From Flavobacterium saccharophilum (GTDB lineage Bacteria > Bacteroidota > Bacteroidia > Flavobacteriales > Flavobacteriaceae): a DNA stretch of 64,000 nucleotides. The DNA is taken from NCBI RefSeq assembly GCF_900142735.1, contig NZ_FRBY01000006.1:1-64000 (forward strand), in the 5' to 3' direction. The number at the start of each line of letters is the position of its first letter. The first letter of the stretch is position 1. The notes beneath the pieces are model-generated. The model did no database searches. It was given only the letters and a program-made list of their open reading frames with translations, and was not told the origin of the DNA. Below, in pieces: positions 1 through 7,748 of the stretch. The position numbers and the translations under genes were made by a program.

Positions 1-132
1 TTCATTTCTTAATCTCTCGATTATCTTACTCTTTATTCTTTTGCTCTAACATCTCTGTTAAAGCGGCTGTCAATTCAATATGTCTACGAACGTATCTTTC
101 AATCTTGTTTCGCTTGTTTCTCAAAGCGGGTG
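1..132 (-). other. Probable leader of an rRNA operon lying left of the window
   Basis: This stretch lies immediately downstream of three stacked minus-strand promoters and has no reading frame. Read on the minus strand, its composition resembles the precursor leader found ahead of 16S rRNA in flavobacteria, as I remember it. The rRNA gene itself is not in the window, so the assignment rests on promoter arrangement and memory of such leaders. Confidence 0.5.
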
Positions 133-162
133 CAAAACTACAACTTCTTTTTTAATTAGCAA
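133..162 (-). promoter_or_regulatory. Bacteroidota promoter, proximal of three
   Basis: On the minus strand a -33 TTG (160-162) and a -7 TAGTTTTG (133-140) are separated by 19 bp, matching the Bacteroidota TTG/TAnnTTTG consensus. The -7 is followed by GCACCCGC, which is nearly identical after the other two promoters in the series. Confidence 0.8.
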
Positions 163-256
163 GAATTTTTTAAAGTTTTTTTGAAACTTTTTTTTCGTCT
201 CATTTCTTTGTTTTTCTTACCAATCTATCAAGGAACTTTCCGTGTTTTGCGGGGTG

Positions 257-287
257 CAAATGTAACATCCGTTTTCAAATCTCACAA
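257..287 (-). promoter_or_regulatory. Bacteroidota promoter, middle of three
   Basis: Minus-strand TTG (285-287), 20 bp spacer and TACATTTG (257-264), followed by GCACCCCGC. It has the same arrangement and a similar downstream discriminator as the promoters on either side. Confidence 0.8.
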
Positions 288-378
288 GCTTTTTGGAATC
301 TTTTTTTGAAAATATTTTTTCAGTTTAAATTCGTGTGCTTGTCAGTATTTCAGTGAACGTCTATCGCTGTTGCGGGTG

Positions 379-408
379 CAAAAGTACCACCTTTATTTAC
401 ATTTGCAA
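379..408 (-). promoter_or_regulatory. Bacteroidota promoter, distal of three
   Basis: Minus-strand TTG (406-408), 19 bp spacer and TACTTTTG (379-386), followed by GCACCCGC. The three promoters repeat at about 122-124 bp intervals and all read towards position 1. Confidence 0.8.
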
Positions 409-525
409 GCCTTTTTATTATATAATTTCAATCTTTTTTATAAGTCGCTGGTATGACGGTTTTTATAAGACAAAGTTTTTTTAGCATTTTCTGGGTTTTG
501 ACTGGATTTGCCTGTTTTGGGTGGG

Positions 526-862
526 TTTTGCCACAAAGGCACCAGGACACGAAGTTTTGATTTTTTCCTTTTTATTGGGCTTTACTTGCTTTTGAAAAAG
601 ACACAAAGCTGGGTTTTTCTTTGTTTTCAAAGGTTCTCGTAAAGACGCAAAGGCGCAAAGTCTTCTTTTTTCCTCCGGATTTTCTCGCTTTTGGATGGTT
701 TGAATTGTTTTTGGTGATTTTTGCCACAAAGGCACCAGGACACGAAGTTTTGATTTTTCCTTTTTATTGGGCTTTACTTGCTTTTGAAAAAGAAACAAAG
801 CTGGGTTTTTCTTTGTTTTCAAAGGTTCTCGTAAAGACGCAAAGGCGCAAAGTCTTCTTTTT
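526..862. repeat. Two direct copies of a ~145-bp repeat
   Basis: Positions 526-670 and 719-862 are near-identical, with a single-base indel and a few substitutions. Each contains the word GACGCAAAGGCGCAAAG and a stretch beginning CCACAAAGGCACCAGGACAC. Related words recur at 24541-24650 and 35430-35490, so this belongs to a dispersed intergenic family. Open frames on both strands here are by-products of the repeat and are not called as genes. Confidence 0.85.
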
Positions 863-890
863 ATCTCTTTGAAACGATAATTTTCTTCTG

Positions 891-985
891 AAAACAGCTC
901 CCCTAGCCCCGATGGGAGGGAAAATCCTTTTGTGGTGGGGTTCACCACAAAAGATTGGAAGGAACAGCGGGATCAGCTCCTTATT
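891..985. repeat. Imperfect palindromic intergenic element, copy 1
   Basis: A hairpin forms between ATCCTTTTGTGGTG (924-937) and CACCACAAAAGAT (943-955), flanked by CCCCTAGCCCCGATGGGAGG on the left and AGCGGGATCAGCTCCTT on the right. The same architecture (CCCTAGCCC, ATCC plus T-run, hairpin, A-run plus GAT, AGCTCCTT) recurs at 21833-21940. Confidence 0.7.
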
Positions 986-1110
986 AAAAAACAAATTCCA
1001 AATCTTGAAATCCAAATTCCAATTGAAATGAGGCTTCCCCTTCGCTCAGCCTCTCACATATATTCTATACTATATATTATAGTAGAATTTCCATATTATG
1101 TACAAACAGA

Positions 1111-1137
1111 CCTAACAGGTTTTAGAAACCTGTTAGG
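1111..1137. repeat. Hairpin, CCTAACAGG type
   Basis: CCTAACAGGTTT pairs with AAACCTGTTAGG around a 3-nt loop, a perfect 12-bp stem with no T-tract. A related but decayed copy lies near 21618-21645, which points to a dispersed repeat and not simply a terminator. Confidence 0.7.
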
Positions 1138-1184
1138 AAGGCATGACGCATTTCTACTTATACATATATATGTACAAAAAACAA

Positions 1185-1213
1185 ACCCGACAGTTTTTAT
1201 TAAACTGTCGGGT
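1185..1213. repeat. Hairpin, ACCCGACAG type; possible terminator of the 1255-2268 gene
   Basis: ACCCGACAGTTT (1185-1196) and AAACTGTCGGGT (1202-1213) form a perfect 12-bp stem with a 5-nt loop. It lies just past the stop of the minus-strand monooxygenase gene but has no strong T-tract on that side. Confidence 0.6.
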
Positions 1214-1254
1214 CGATCTAAAATGTACCTTATATATAATAGCAGAAAAATGCC

Positions 1255-2268
1255 TTATATATGGATACTATTTAAACTATCAATAGCCTCTTTGGTAATT
1301 TGAATACTTTTTAGCTTTGCCTGATGATCATAGATTGGACTTGTAACCATTAGTTCATCTATTTGAGCGTAGTTAATAAACTTTTTAAGATCGATTTCTA
1401 ATTGCTCTTTGTTTCCTGTGAAGGTACAAGCTGTCATTTGATTGACATGGAAGCGTTCTTCTTCGCTCATGATATCATCCAATGACGGAACCGGAGGCTG
1501 TAGCCCTTTACGATCGTTTCGTATTAGGTTTAAAAACATTTGATACAAACTGGTTGAAAGGAATTCGGCTTCTTCATTTGTGTCTGCAGCAACGATATTG
1601 ACGCAAGCCATTGTCTTTGGTTTATCTAAAACATCTGAAGTCTGGAAATTTTCGCGATAGAATTCAAATGCCTGTATCATTTGGCGTGGTGCAAAATGTC
1701 CGGCAAACGCATACGGCAAACCATAAGCAGCGGCCAAGGCAGCACTTTCCATACTTGAACCTAAAATCCAGATGGGAATATTTTTACCTTCGGCTGGAAA
1801 AGCGCGAACTTTTGCTGTCGCATTCTCTACAGAAAAATAATCCTGAAGCTTGGTTACATTTTGAGGAAATCGTTGTGCCTGCTCAAAAAAGTCTTTTCGA
1901 ATGGCTTCAGCAGTTGGCTGATCTGTTCCCGGAGCTCTTCCTAAACCTAAATCGATTCTGTTTGGATAAAGCGTCTCTAGGGTTCCAAATTGCTCTGCTA
2001 CTATTAAAGGAGAATGATTCGGTAACATTATACCGCCAGAACCTACACGAATATTTTTAGTATGACCAGCAATATATCCTATTAAAACAACTGTAGCCGT
2101 GCTCGCAACATGTGCCATATTGTGATGTTCAGCCAGCCAAAAACGCTTATAACCTAAATTATCGGCTAGCTGTGCTATGTCTTTTGTTTTTTGAAATGTT
2201 TCGGTGGCATTGCTATCCTCAGTAATAATAGCGAGTTCTAATATGGAGATTGAAATTGGGTTTTTCAT
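1255..2268 (-). CDS. LLM-class (luciferase-like) flavin-dependent monooxygenase
   Basis: This 337-residue protein has the bacterial-luciferase-like TIM-barrel fold. Visible landmarks are FWLAEHHN (43-50), the VGSGGIMLPNH strand-loop (75-85) and LGLGRAPGTD (107-116), the last typical of the alkanal-monooxygenase-like single-component group. Members use reduced flavin to oxygenate small molecules; the substrate cannot be read from sequence. It is probably cytoplasmic, with no signal peptide. The gene stands alone, diverges from the DUF2975/HTH pair with 173 bp between starts, and ends in a region of palindromic repeats. The ATG at 2266-2268 begins directly with the first barrel strand. Family is secure, physiological role unknown. 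Confidence 0.9.
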   Translation of the reverse strand: MKNPISISILELAIITEDSNATETFQKTKDIAQLADNLGYKRFWLAEHHNMAHVASTATVVLIGYIAGHTKNIRVGSGGIMLPNHSPLIVAEQFGTLETLYPNRIDLGLGRAPGTDQPTAEAIRKDFFEQAQRFPQNVTKLQDYFSVENATAKVRAFPAEGKNIPIWILGSSMESAALAAAYGLPYAFAGHFAPRQMIQAFEFYRENFQTSDVLDKPKTMACVNIVAADTNEEAEFLSTSLYQMFLNLIRNDRKGLQPPVPSLDDIMSEEERFHVNQMTACTFTGNKEQLEIDLKKFINYAQIDELMVTSPIYDHQAKLKSIQITKEAIDSLNSIHI

Positions 2269-2376
2269 ATATATATTTACTTTCTACAAAATTACTTCAT
2301 TTATACTGATGCCTTTTATTTTGCTATGTTAAGAGAATTATAATATTTTTATCTGTGATAAAAAATACAAAAAATG

Positions 2377-2409
2377 ATAATTAATTATTGTTTTACGATA
2401 ATTAATTAT
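2377..2409. promoter_or_regulatory. Paired 12-bp palindromes, candidate operator of the HTH regulator
   Basis: The perfect palindrome ATAATTAATTAT occurs at 2377-2388 and again at 2398-2409, exactly 21 bp apart (two helical turns). The first copy ends one base short of completing the -33 TTG and the second supplies the TA of the -7 box. Binding here would occlude the promoter of the downstream pair. Confidence 0.6.
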
Positions 2410-2416
2410 ACATTTG
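2388..2416 (+). promoter_or_regulatory. Promoter of the DUF2975/HTH pair
   Basis: TTG (2388-2390), 18-bp spacer and TACATTTG (2409-2416) match the Bacteroidota consensus. Transcription would start about 20 bp before the ATG at 2442. Confidence 0.75.
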
Positions 2417-2441
2417 CGATATAATTCTAACTTTCAATTAA

Positions 2442-2957
2442 ATGAAAACCACTCATATCGTTTCTAGAGTTTTATTTTATTTTACCCGTTTTTTGTCTGT
2501 TGTATATTTTGGACTGGCAAGCTACTCTCTTCTATCCTTAATTACAGGCTGGAGCCTGACCTTTAAAGACGGTGGAAAATATTTTCAGGTTTGTTATCCG
2601 TTTACTACGCATCCAGTAATGCTTGGCGACTATAATCTTCCGTATATACTTTTTGATTTCTTAGCTCCTCTGAGTCTCTATGGACTTTTCTTTTTATTAA
2701 GCAGTAATGTTTTTAAGCTTTTTTATCAGCCAAAATTATTCACTCAAAATGGGATCCAGCATTTAAGACGTTTTTATTTATCCAATTTGCTTATACCAAG
2801 CATTGTGCTGTTTATTGCTTTCTTCTTTGTGCCGCTAGATAATGAAGTTTCTATTTTTATTGTATTGCACGGAATGCTTGGTGTTTTTGCTTACTTTCTT
2901 GCAGCAATTTTTAAACAAGGGCTAAACCTTCAGAACGAACAAGACTTATTTATATAA
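2442..2957 (+). CDS. DUF2975 family membrane protein
   Basis: A 171-residue integral membrane protein with about four helices: around residues 8-32, 67-88, 110-132 and 138-157. I place it in DUF2975 from helix layout, length and above all the directly following small Cro/CI-type gene, the standard partner of this family. No enzymatic motif is visible and the function is unknown; such pairs are thought to act as membrane sensor or inhibitor plus regulator. The stop lies 2 bp before the next start, so translation is probably coupled. Its promoter carries the paired palindromes at 2377-2409. Confidence 0.8.
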   Translation: MKTTHIVSRVLFYFTRFLSVVYFGLASYSLLSLITGWSLTFKDGGKYFQVCYPFTTHPVMLGDYNLPYILFDFLAPLSLYGLFFLLSSNVFKLFYQPKLFTQNGIQHLRRFYLSNLLIPSIVLFIAFFFVPLDNEVSIFIVLHGMLGVFAYFLAAIFKQGLNLQNEQDLFI

Positions 2958-2959
2958 CT

Positions 2960-3166
2960 ATGCCAATAATTGTAAATGTTGATGTGATGCTTGCCAAACG
3001 CAAGATGCAAAGTAAAGAATTGGCAGAAAAGCTTGAAATTACCCCTGCTAATTTATCGATACTTAAAACTGGAAAAGCAAAAGGAATCAGATTTGATACT
3101 CTGGAAGCCATTTGTAAAATATTGGACTGCCAGCCTGGTGATATTCTAGAGTATGTAAGCGAATAG
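2960..3166 (+). CDS. Small Cro/CI-type HTH transcriptional regulator (YozG-like)
   Basis: The 68-residue protein is little more than one HTH domain: helix-turn-helix at about 18-37 (KELAEKLEITPANLSILKTG) and the family ending CQPGDILEYV. It lacks ligand-binding or dimerisation extensions, as is usual for YozG-type regulators paired with DUF2975 proteins. Its likely target is its own operon, through the two palindromes at 2377-2388 and 2398-2409; that is inference. The membrane partner may sequester it or modulate it, but nothing in the sequence proves this. Confidence 0.88.
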   Translation: MPIIVNVDVMLAKRKMQSKELAEKLEITPANLSILKTGKAKGIRFDTLEAICKILDCQPGDILEYVSE

Positions 3167-3283
3167 CGCTCGTTTAAATCTAAATCTTATTGACGTAAAA
3201 ATCGGCTTTTATAGGCCGAATGGAATTCTATTGCCTATTTTTTTTCAAAATCATCATTATATAATCATCTAAATCAATCAAAA

Positions 3284-4168
3284 ATGAACAGTTTATCAAT
3301 CAAAAATCTCAGTAAAACTTATGAGAACGGTGTTAAGGCAATTGACAATTTATCTCTTGAAATCGGGAATGGCATGTTTGGCTTGCTGGGTCCAAACGGT
3401 GCAGGAAAATCTACTTTGATGCGAACTATTGCTGCTTTGCAGGAACCAACATCTGGAATAATTGAATTTAACGGAATCAATATTCTGGAGAATCCTATGT
3501 TTATTCGAGAGAACCTTGGCTATCTCCCACAGGAATTTGGCGTTTTTCCAAAAATTTCCGCCTATCGTCTGCTGGATCACTTAGCCATTCTAAAAGGTAT
3601 TATCAACAAAAAAGAAAGACACGACCAGATTTTGAATTTATTAAACCAAACCAATTTACTACAGCATAAAGACAAAGCGGTACATTCTTTTTCTGGTGGT
3701 ATGCGTCAGCGCTTCGGAATTGCTCAGGCTTTGCTTGGAAATCCGAAGATTATTATTGTCGATGAACCAACTGCCGGACTTGATCCTGAAGAAAGAAACC
3801 GTTTTAATAACCTTTTAAGTGAAATCGGCGAAAGTATTATTGTGCTTTTATCCACTCATATTGTTGAAGACGTACGTGATTTATGTACCAAAATGGCCAT
3901 TATCTCTAACGGTAAATTGATTTTAGAAGGAAATCCGAATGATGCAGTCGATTCTTTAAAAGACCAAATTTGGATGAAAGCTATTCATAAAAATGATTTG
4001 AAGGATTATAAAAATAACTTCAACATCATTTCATCTCATTTGAACTCTGGAAAACTCAATATTCATGTTTTCTCAGACCAGCGTCCTGATTCTGGTTTCG
4101 ATTTAATTTCTCCCGATTTAAGCGACGTTTATTTCAACGTTTTATCTCAAAATCAACTTAAAAAATAG
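3284..4168 (+). CDS. ABC transporter ATP-binding protein
   Basis: A 294-residue nucleotide-binding subunit with Walker A GPNGAGKST (36-44), Q-loop Gln83, signature FSGGMRQR (136-143), Walker B IIIVDEP (156-162) and switch His192. The order and spacing are those of ABC-2 type exporter ATPases. After the ATPase core a C-terminal tail of about 80 residues has no catalytic motif. The stop is 4 bp before the start of the permease-peptidase fusion, so the two form one operon and almost certainly one membrane complex. Substrate unknown. Confidence 0.93.
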   Translation: MNSLSIKNLSKTYENGVKAIDNLSLEIGNGMFGLLGPNGAGKSTLMRTIAALQEPTSGIIEFNGINILENPMFIRENLGYLPQEFGVFPKISAYRLLDHLAILKGIINKKERHDQILNLLNQTNLLQHKDKAVHSFSGGMRQRFGIAQALLGNPKIIIVDEPTAGLDPEERNRFNNLLSEIGESIIVLLSTHIVEDVRDLCTKMAIISNGKLILEGNPNDAVDSLKDQIWMKAIHKNDLKDYKNNFNIISSHLNSGKLNIHVFSDQRPDSGFDLISPDLSDVYFNVLSQNQLKK

Positions 4169-4172
4169 TCCT

Positions 4173-7100
4173 ATGTTTTCTAAATTACTTCAATTTGAAT
4201 GGCATAACAATACCAGAAACTGGACTTTTTATGCTTCTTTTATACTGTATCTGATATTTGGTTTTTTTGTTAGTGCTTTTGCCAATTTCTCTTTTTCTGG
4301 TGCTTATAAAAATAGTCCCTTCGTACTGACTTATGCAATAGGCCTGATTTCATTGACTACTATATTTTCGATTACCATACAAGTTGCTCAAAGTTTTTTG
4401 AAGGAATACGAAACTAAATTTGATGCCATTATTTTTACAGCTCCAATTTCAAAATTTAATTATTTGGCAAGCAAATTTATCATTGCCTTTGCAATTGCTG
4501 CACTTTCCTTTTTGATGTTCATTCTTGGGATGATTTTTGGCCATCAAATGTCATGGCTTTCAAAAGACGAAATTGGTCCTTTTGAACTGATCAACTATTT
4601 TTGGCCTTACCTTGTACTTGTTTTACCTAATATTTTTCTATGTCTTTCTATATTAACTGCTCTGGCGTGGACAACGCGAAGCAAACTAATGATCTATGTT
4701 GGCGGTTTCTTAATTTACATCTTATATATTGCAGGTTCTCTGTTTTCTAACTCTCCTATTTTTGCAAATGCTTCTCCTTCTTCAGCAGCGCAAATGTCTT
4801 TTGCGGCAAAGATAGATCCGTTTGGTTTAGCTGCTTTTTTAGAACAAACAAGGTATTGGACGTCTATCGAAAAGAATAGCACTTTACTTTTATTGACCGG
4901 CAATTTTTTAGTCAACCGAATTCTATGGCTGGTTATTTCTTTTCTTTTAGTATTTATTTCTTATAAAGTCTTTTCCTTTAGAAAATCGAAAACCAAAAAA
5001 AGCAAATCAAAAAACGTAAAATATGAAAGTATTTCCTTTTCTGCGGAAGCGCCAAAACAAATAGAATTTAGAACTTTCAAGCATAATATAGCTGTTTTAA
5101 AAAGCAATATCAAAATGGATATCTTTTTGATTGTAAAAGGAATTCCATTTATCCTGATTCTCCTTTTATTCTCCGGACTCTTATTAATTGAAATTTCAGA
5201 TGAAATTGATGGCGGAATTCGTTTAGCCGAAAATATAGCCAATACCGCTTTAATGATCAGCACGATTATGGATCGTCTGCCTTTCATTTTACTTCTGATC
5301 ATTCTTTTTTACAGCAGTGAATTAGTAAACAGGAGCGAGAATTCAAAATTTGATATGCTTGAAAATACGACTCCATATTCACAAATAATGGTTTTGATTG
5401 CAAAATTGATTTCACTTTTCTCTATTGCACTAATTATCATTGGCGTTTCTATTGTAATAGGATGCAGTTTTCAAATCATTAATGCAAATGCTCCAATAGA
5501 ATTTGGGTTGTACTTTTCAATCTTGTACTATCTAGGGCTTCCCATTCTATTGATTTCGATTTTAGTTCTTTTTATTCAAACTCTCATTAAAAACAAATAT
5601 TTAGGACTTTCAGTTGCAACACTTACGGTTGTTTTAATTAGCTCTGCAATTGGGGATCAATTAGGGATTTCACATCCATTATTGAGATTTGGTGATGCCT
5701 TTAAAAGAGATTTTTTTGATTTGAATGGTTTTGGAAAATATACTTTTTCATTTCATATTTCGATTTTATACAATACTGGTTTGGCTTTAATTCTGATAGT
5801 ATTTACCTCCATTTTATGGAAACGAAATACTTCGGTTTTAAAATCATTTCAGCGAAATTCATTTAATGCAATTCAAAAAGCAATTTTCATTTTAGGAATT
5901 CTTCTTTTTATTGGTTTTGGAAGTTATCTTTTTTACAAAACAAATATTGAATATCCCTATATAACCCAAGAAGATCAAAATAATTGGAGCGAACAGTATG
6001 AATTAAATTTTAAGAAATATGCTCCTTTAGCACAGCCGACCATCACATCTGTGAAGAGTACAGTAGATTTATTTCCAGAAGAAAATCGTTATGAAGTTTC
6101 GGGATCGTATGAATTAATCAATAATTCAGAAAAAGCAATTGATAGTTTACTCCTATATATAGATCGAAATTCGAAACTGACTTCTATTAAAATTCAAAAT
6201 GCTAAAAAAATAGATGATGTTTCACAATTTAATCATTACTGGTATCGCTTAACAAAGCCTTTGCAACGGCATCAGAAATTAAAAATGAGTTTTTCGTTTC
6301 AATCTTCGTGGTCGCCGTTTAAAGGACATACTGCTTTTAATTCTATAATCGAAAATGGTTCTTTTATGAGAATCAGCCGTTATTTTCCAACTTTTGGTTA
6401 TCAGGTTTCGAATGAAATTGAGAGCAAAAAAGAACGCAAAAAAAGGCATTTACCAGCTCAAACCCCGCTTAAAAAATTAGAAGATAAAACGATAATTCCG
6501 AATGTTTTTATTGATTATGATGCTGTTGTTTCAACATCTGAAAATCAAACTGCAATTGGTGTGGGAGATTTAATTGCAAAATGGAAAAAAGGCAATCGCA
6601 ATTATTTCCATTATAAATCAAATGGAAAAATTCCGTTTCGTTTTGCTTTCGTTTCCGCGGAATATCAAATCAAAAAGACAATTTATAAAGGAATTTCAAT
6701 AGAAGTTTATTACGACAAAAGACATTCCCGAAATATCGAAAAACTAATAAGCGGTATAAAAAACACCTTAGATTATTGCCAGGTCAATTTTGGAAAATAT
6801 CCTTATAAAACTATTCGTTATGCCGAAGTCTCCGCTTTCGCCGATGGATTTGCCGCGACTTCTTATCCATCGACGGTTTTTATGAAAGAGAATTTTGGTT
6901 TTTACAGCAACCTGAATAATAACAATAAAGAAGATGTTATCAACCAATTAACATCGCACGAATTATCGCACGAATGGTGGGGAAATGCCCAGATTGCTCC
7001 GGAACAAAAAGAAGGAAGCTGGATTTTGACTGAAACCCTGGCACAATATACAGAATTGATGTTATATGAAAAAGAACACGGCTTAGAGAAAGCTTTGCAA

Positions 7101-7709
7101 ACCTTAAAAATTCATTTGGATTTATATCTAAGCGCCAGAAGCTACGATCCTGAAACTTCTCTCTATAAAACAAATTATGAAACACCGCATTTGCCGTACG
7201 ACAAAGGAATGCTTGTTATGCATCAATTACGACTTTTAATTGGAGAAGAAAAAGTGAATCTTGCTTTGAAAAACTTTCTGAATCATTATAAATATCCAAA
7301 CCAAAGTCCTGATTCTGAAGATTTATTAAAGGAAATTTATGCTGTAACAGATCCTAAACTGCATTGGGAATTAGATGAAATGTTTAAGCAGATTATCACT
7401 TATTCTTCAAAAATAGTTTCAGTTGAAAGTCAAAAAAAGAATGGATTTTATGAAGTTTCATTTAAAGTTACTTCCGAAAAATATGCTGAAAATGCAGTTG
7501 GAAAACGAAAATTAATTGAAAATGATAAGACAATTGATATTGGTATTTATGATGACAAGGGAAAATTATTTTATTATCCATTTTCACTAAAAAATAATAA
7601 AACCGAAGGAAAAATCAAATTCAAAACCAAACCTCAACTAATCGTTGTAGATCCTTATTTAAAAAATATCGACACTTTTATTAAAGACAACGACAAGGAA
7701 ATTAATTAA
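4173..7709 (+). CDS. ABC-2 permease fused to an M1-family metallopeptidase
   Basis: The 1178-residue protein has two parts. Roughly the first 600 residues hold about 13 predicted membrane helices in two ABC-2 permease-like blocks, split by a charged cytoplasmic segment near 265-300. The rest is a gluzincin domain with zinc-binding HELSH (929-933) and a downstream glutamate in TETLAQY (Glu954), as in M1 aminopeptidases. Its partner ATPase lies 4 bp upstream. The topology suggests a peptidase on the far side of the membrane attached to the transporter, perhaps trimming or sensing an exported peptide. The fusion is known in Bacteroidota annotation; its substrate is not known to me. Confidence 0.9.
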   Translation: MFSKLLQFEWHNNTRNWTFYASFILYLIFGFFVSAFANFSFSGAYKNSPFVLTYAIGLISLTTIFSITIQVAQSFLKEYETKFDAIIFTAPISKFNYLASKFIIAFAIAALSFLMFILGMIFGHQMSWLSKDEIGPFELINYFWPYLVLVLPNIFLCLSILTALAWTTRSKLMIYVGGFLIYILYIAGSLFSNSPIFANASPSSAAQMSFAAKIDPFGLAAFLEQTRYWTSIEKNSTLLLLTGNFLVNRILWLVISFLLVFISYKVFSFRKSKTKKSKSKNVKYESISFSAEAPKQIEFRTFKHNIAVLKSNIKMDIFLIVKGIPFILILLLFSGLLLIEISDEIDGGIRLAENIANTALMISTIMDRLPFILLLIILFYSSELVNRSENSKFDMLENTTPYSQIMVLIAKLISLFSIALIIIGVSIVIGCSFQIINANAPIEFGLYFSILYYLGLPILLISILVLFIQTLIKNKYLGLSVATLTVVLISSAIGDQLGISHPLLRFGDAFKRDFFDLNGFGKYTFSFHISILYNTGLALILIVFTSILWKRNTSVLKSFQRNSFNAIQKAIFILGILLFIGFGSYLFYKTNIEYPYITQEDQNNWSEQYELNFKKYAPLAQPTITSVKSTVDLFPEENRYEVSGSYELINNSEKAIDSLLLYIDRNSKLTSIKIQNAKKIDDVSQFNHYWYRLTKPLQRHQKLKMSFSFQSSWSPFKGHTAFNSIIENGSFMRISRYFPTFGYQVSNEIESKKERKKRHLPAQTPLKKLEDKTIIPNVFIDYDAVVSTSENQTAIGVGDLIAKWKKGNRNYFHYKSNGKIPFRFAFVSAEYQIKKTIYKGISIEVYYDKRHSRNIEKLISGIKNTLDYCQVNFGKYPYKTIRYAEVSAFADGFAATSYPSTVFMKENFGFYSNLNNNNKEDVINQLTSHELSHEWWGNAQIAPEQKEGSWILTETLAQYTELMLYEKEHGLEKALQTLKIHLDLYLSARSYDPETSLYKTNYETPHLPYDKGMLVMHQLRLLIGEEKVNLALKNFLNHYKYPNQSPDSEDLLKEIYAVTDPKLHWELDEMFKQIITYSSKIVSVESQKKNGFYEVSFKVTSEKYAENAVGKRKLIENDKTIDIGIYDDKGKLFYYPFSLKNNKTEGKIKFKTKPQLIVVDPYLKNIDTFIKDNDKEIN

Positions 7710-7710
7710 A

Positions 7711-7739
7711 AAAAGGGCTCTAATAATTAGAGCCCTTTT
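7711..7739. terminator. Bidirectional terminator between convergent genes
   Basis: GGGCTCTAA and TTAGAGCCC form a perfect stem around a TAA loop, flanked by an A-run and a T-run. It serves the permease-peptidase gene from the left and the deacetylase gene from the right. Confidence 0.9.
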
Positions 7740-7748
7740 CAATTCTTA

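Noticed and set aside
481..1303. Several overlapping open frames of 83-155 codons on both strands
   Set aside because: They lie wholly in direct repeats and palindromes, repeat the same peptide internally and have no family resemblance.
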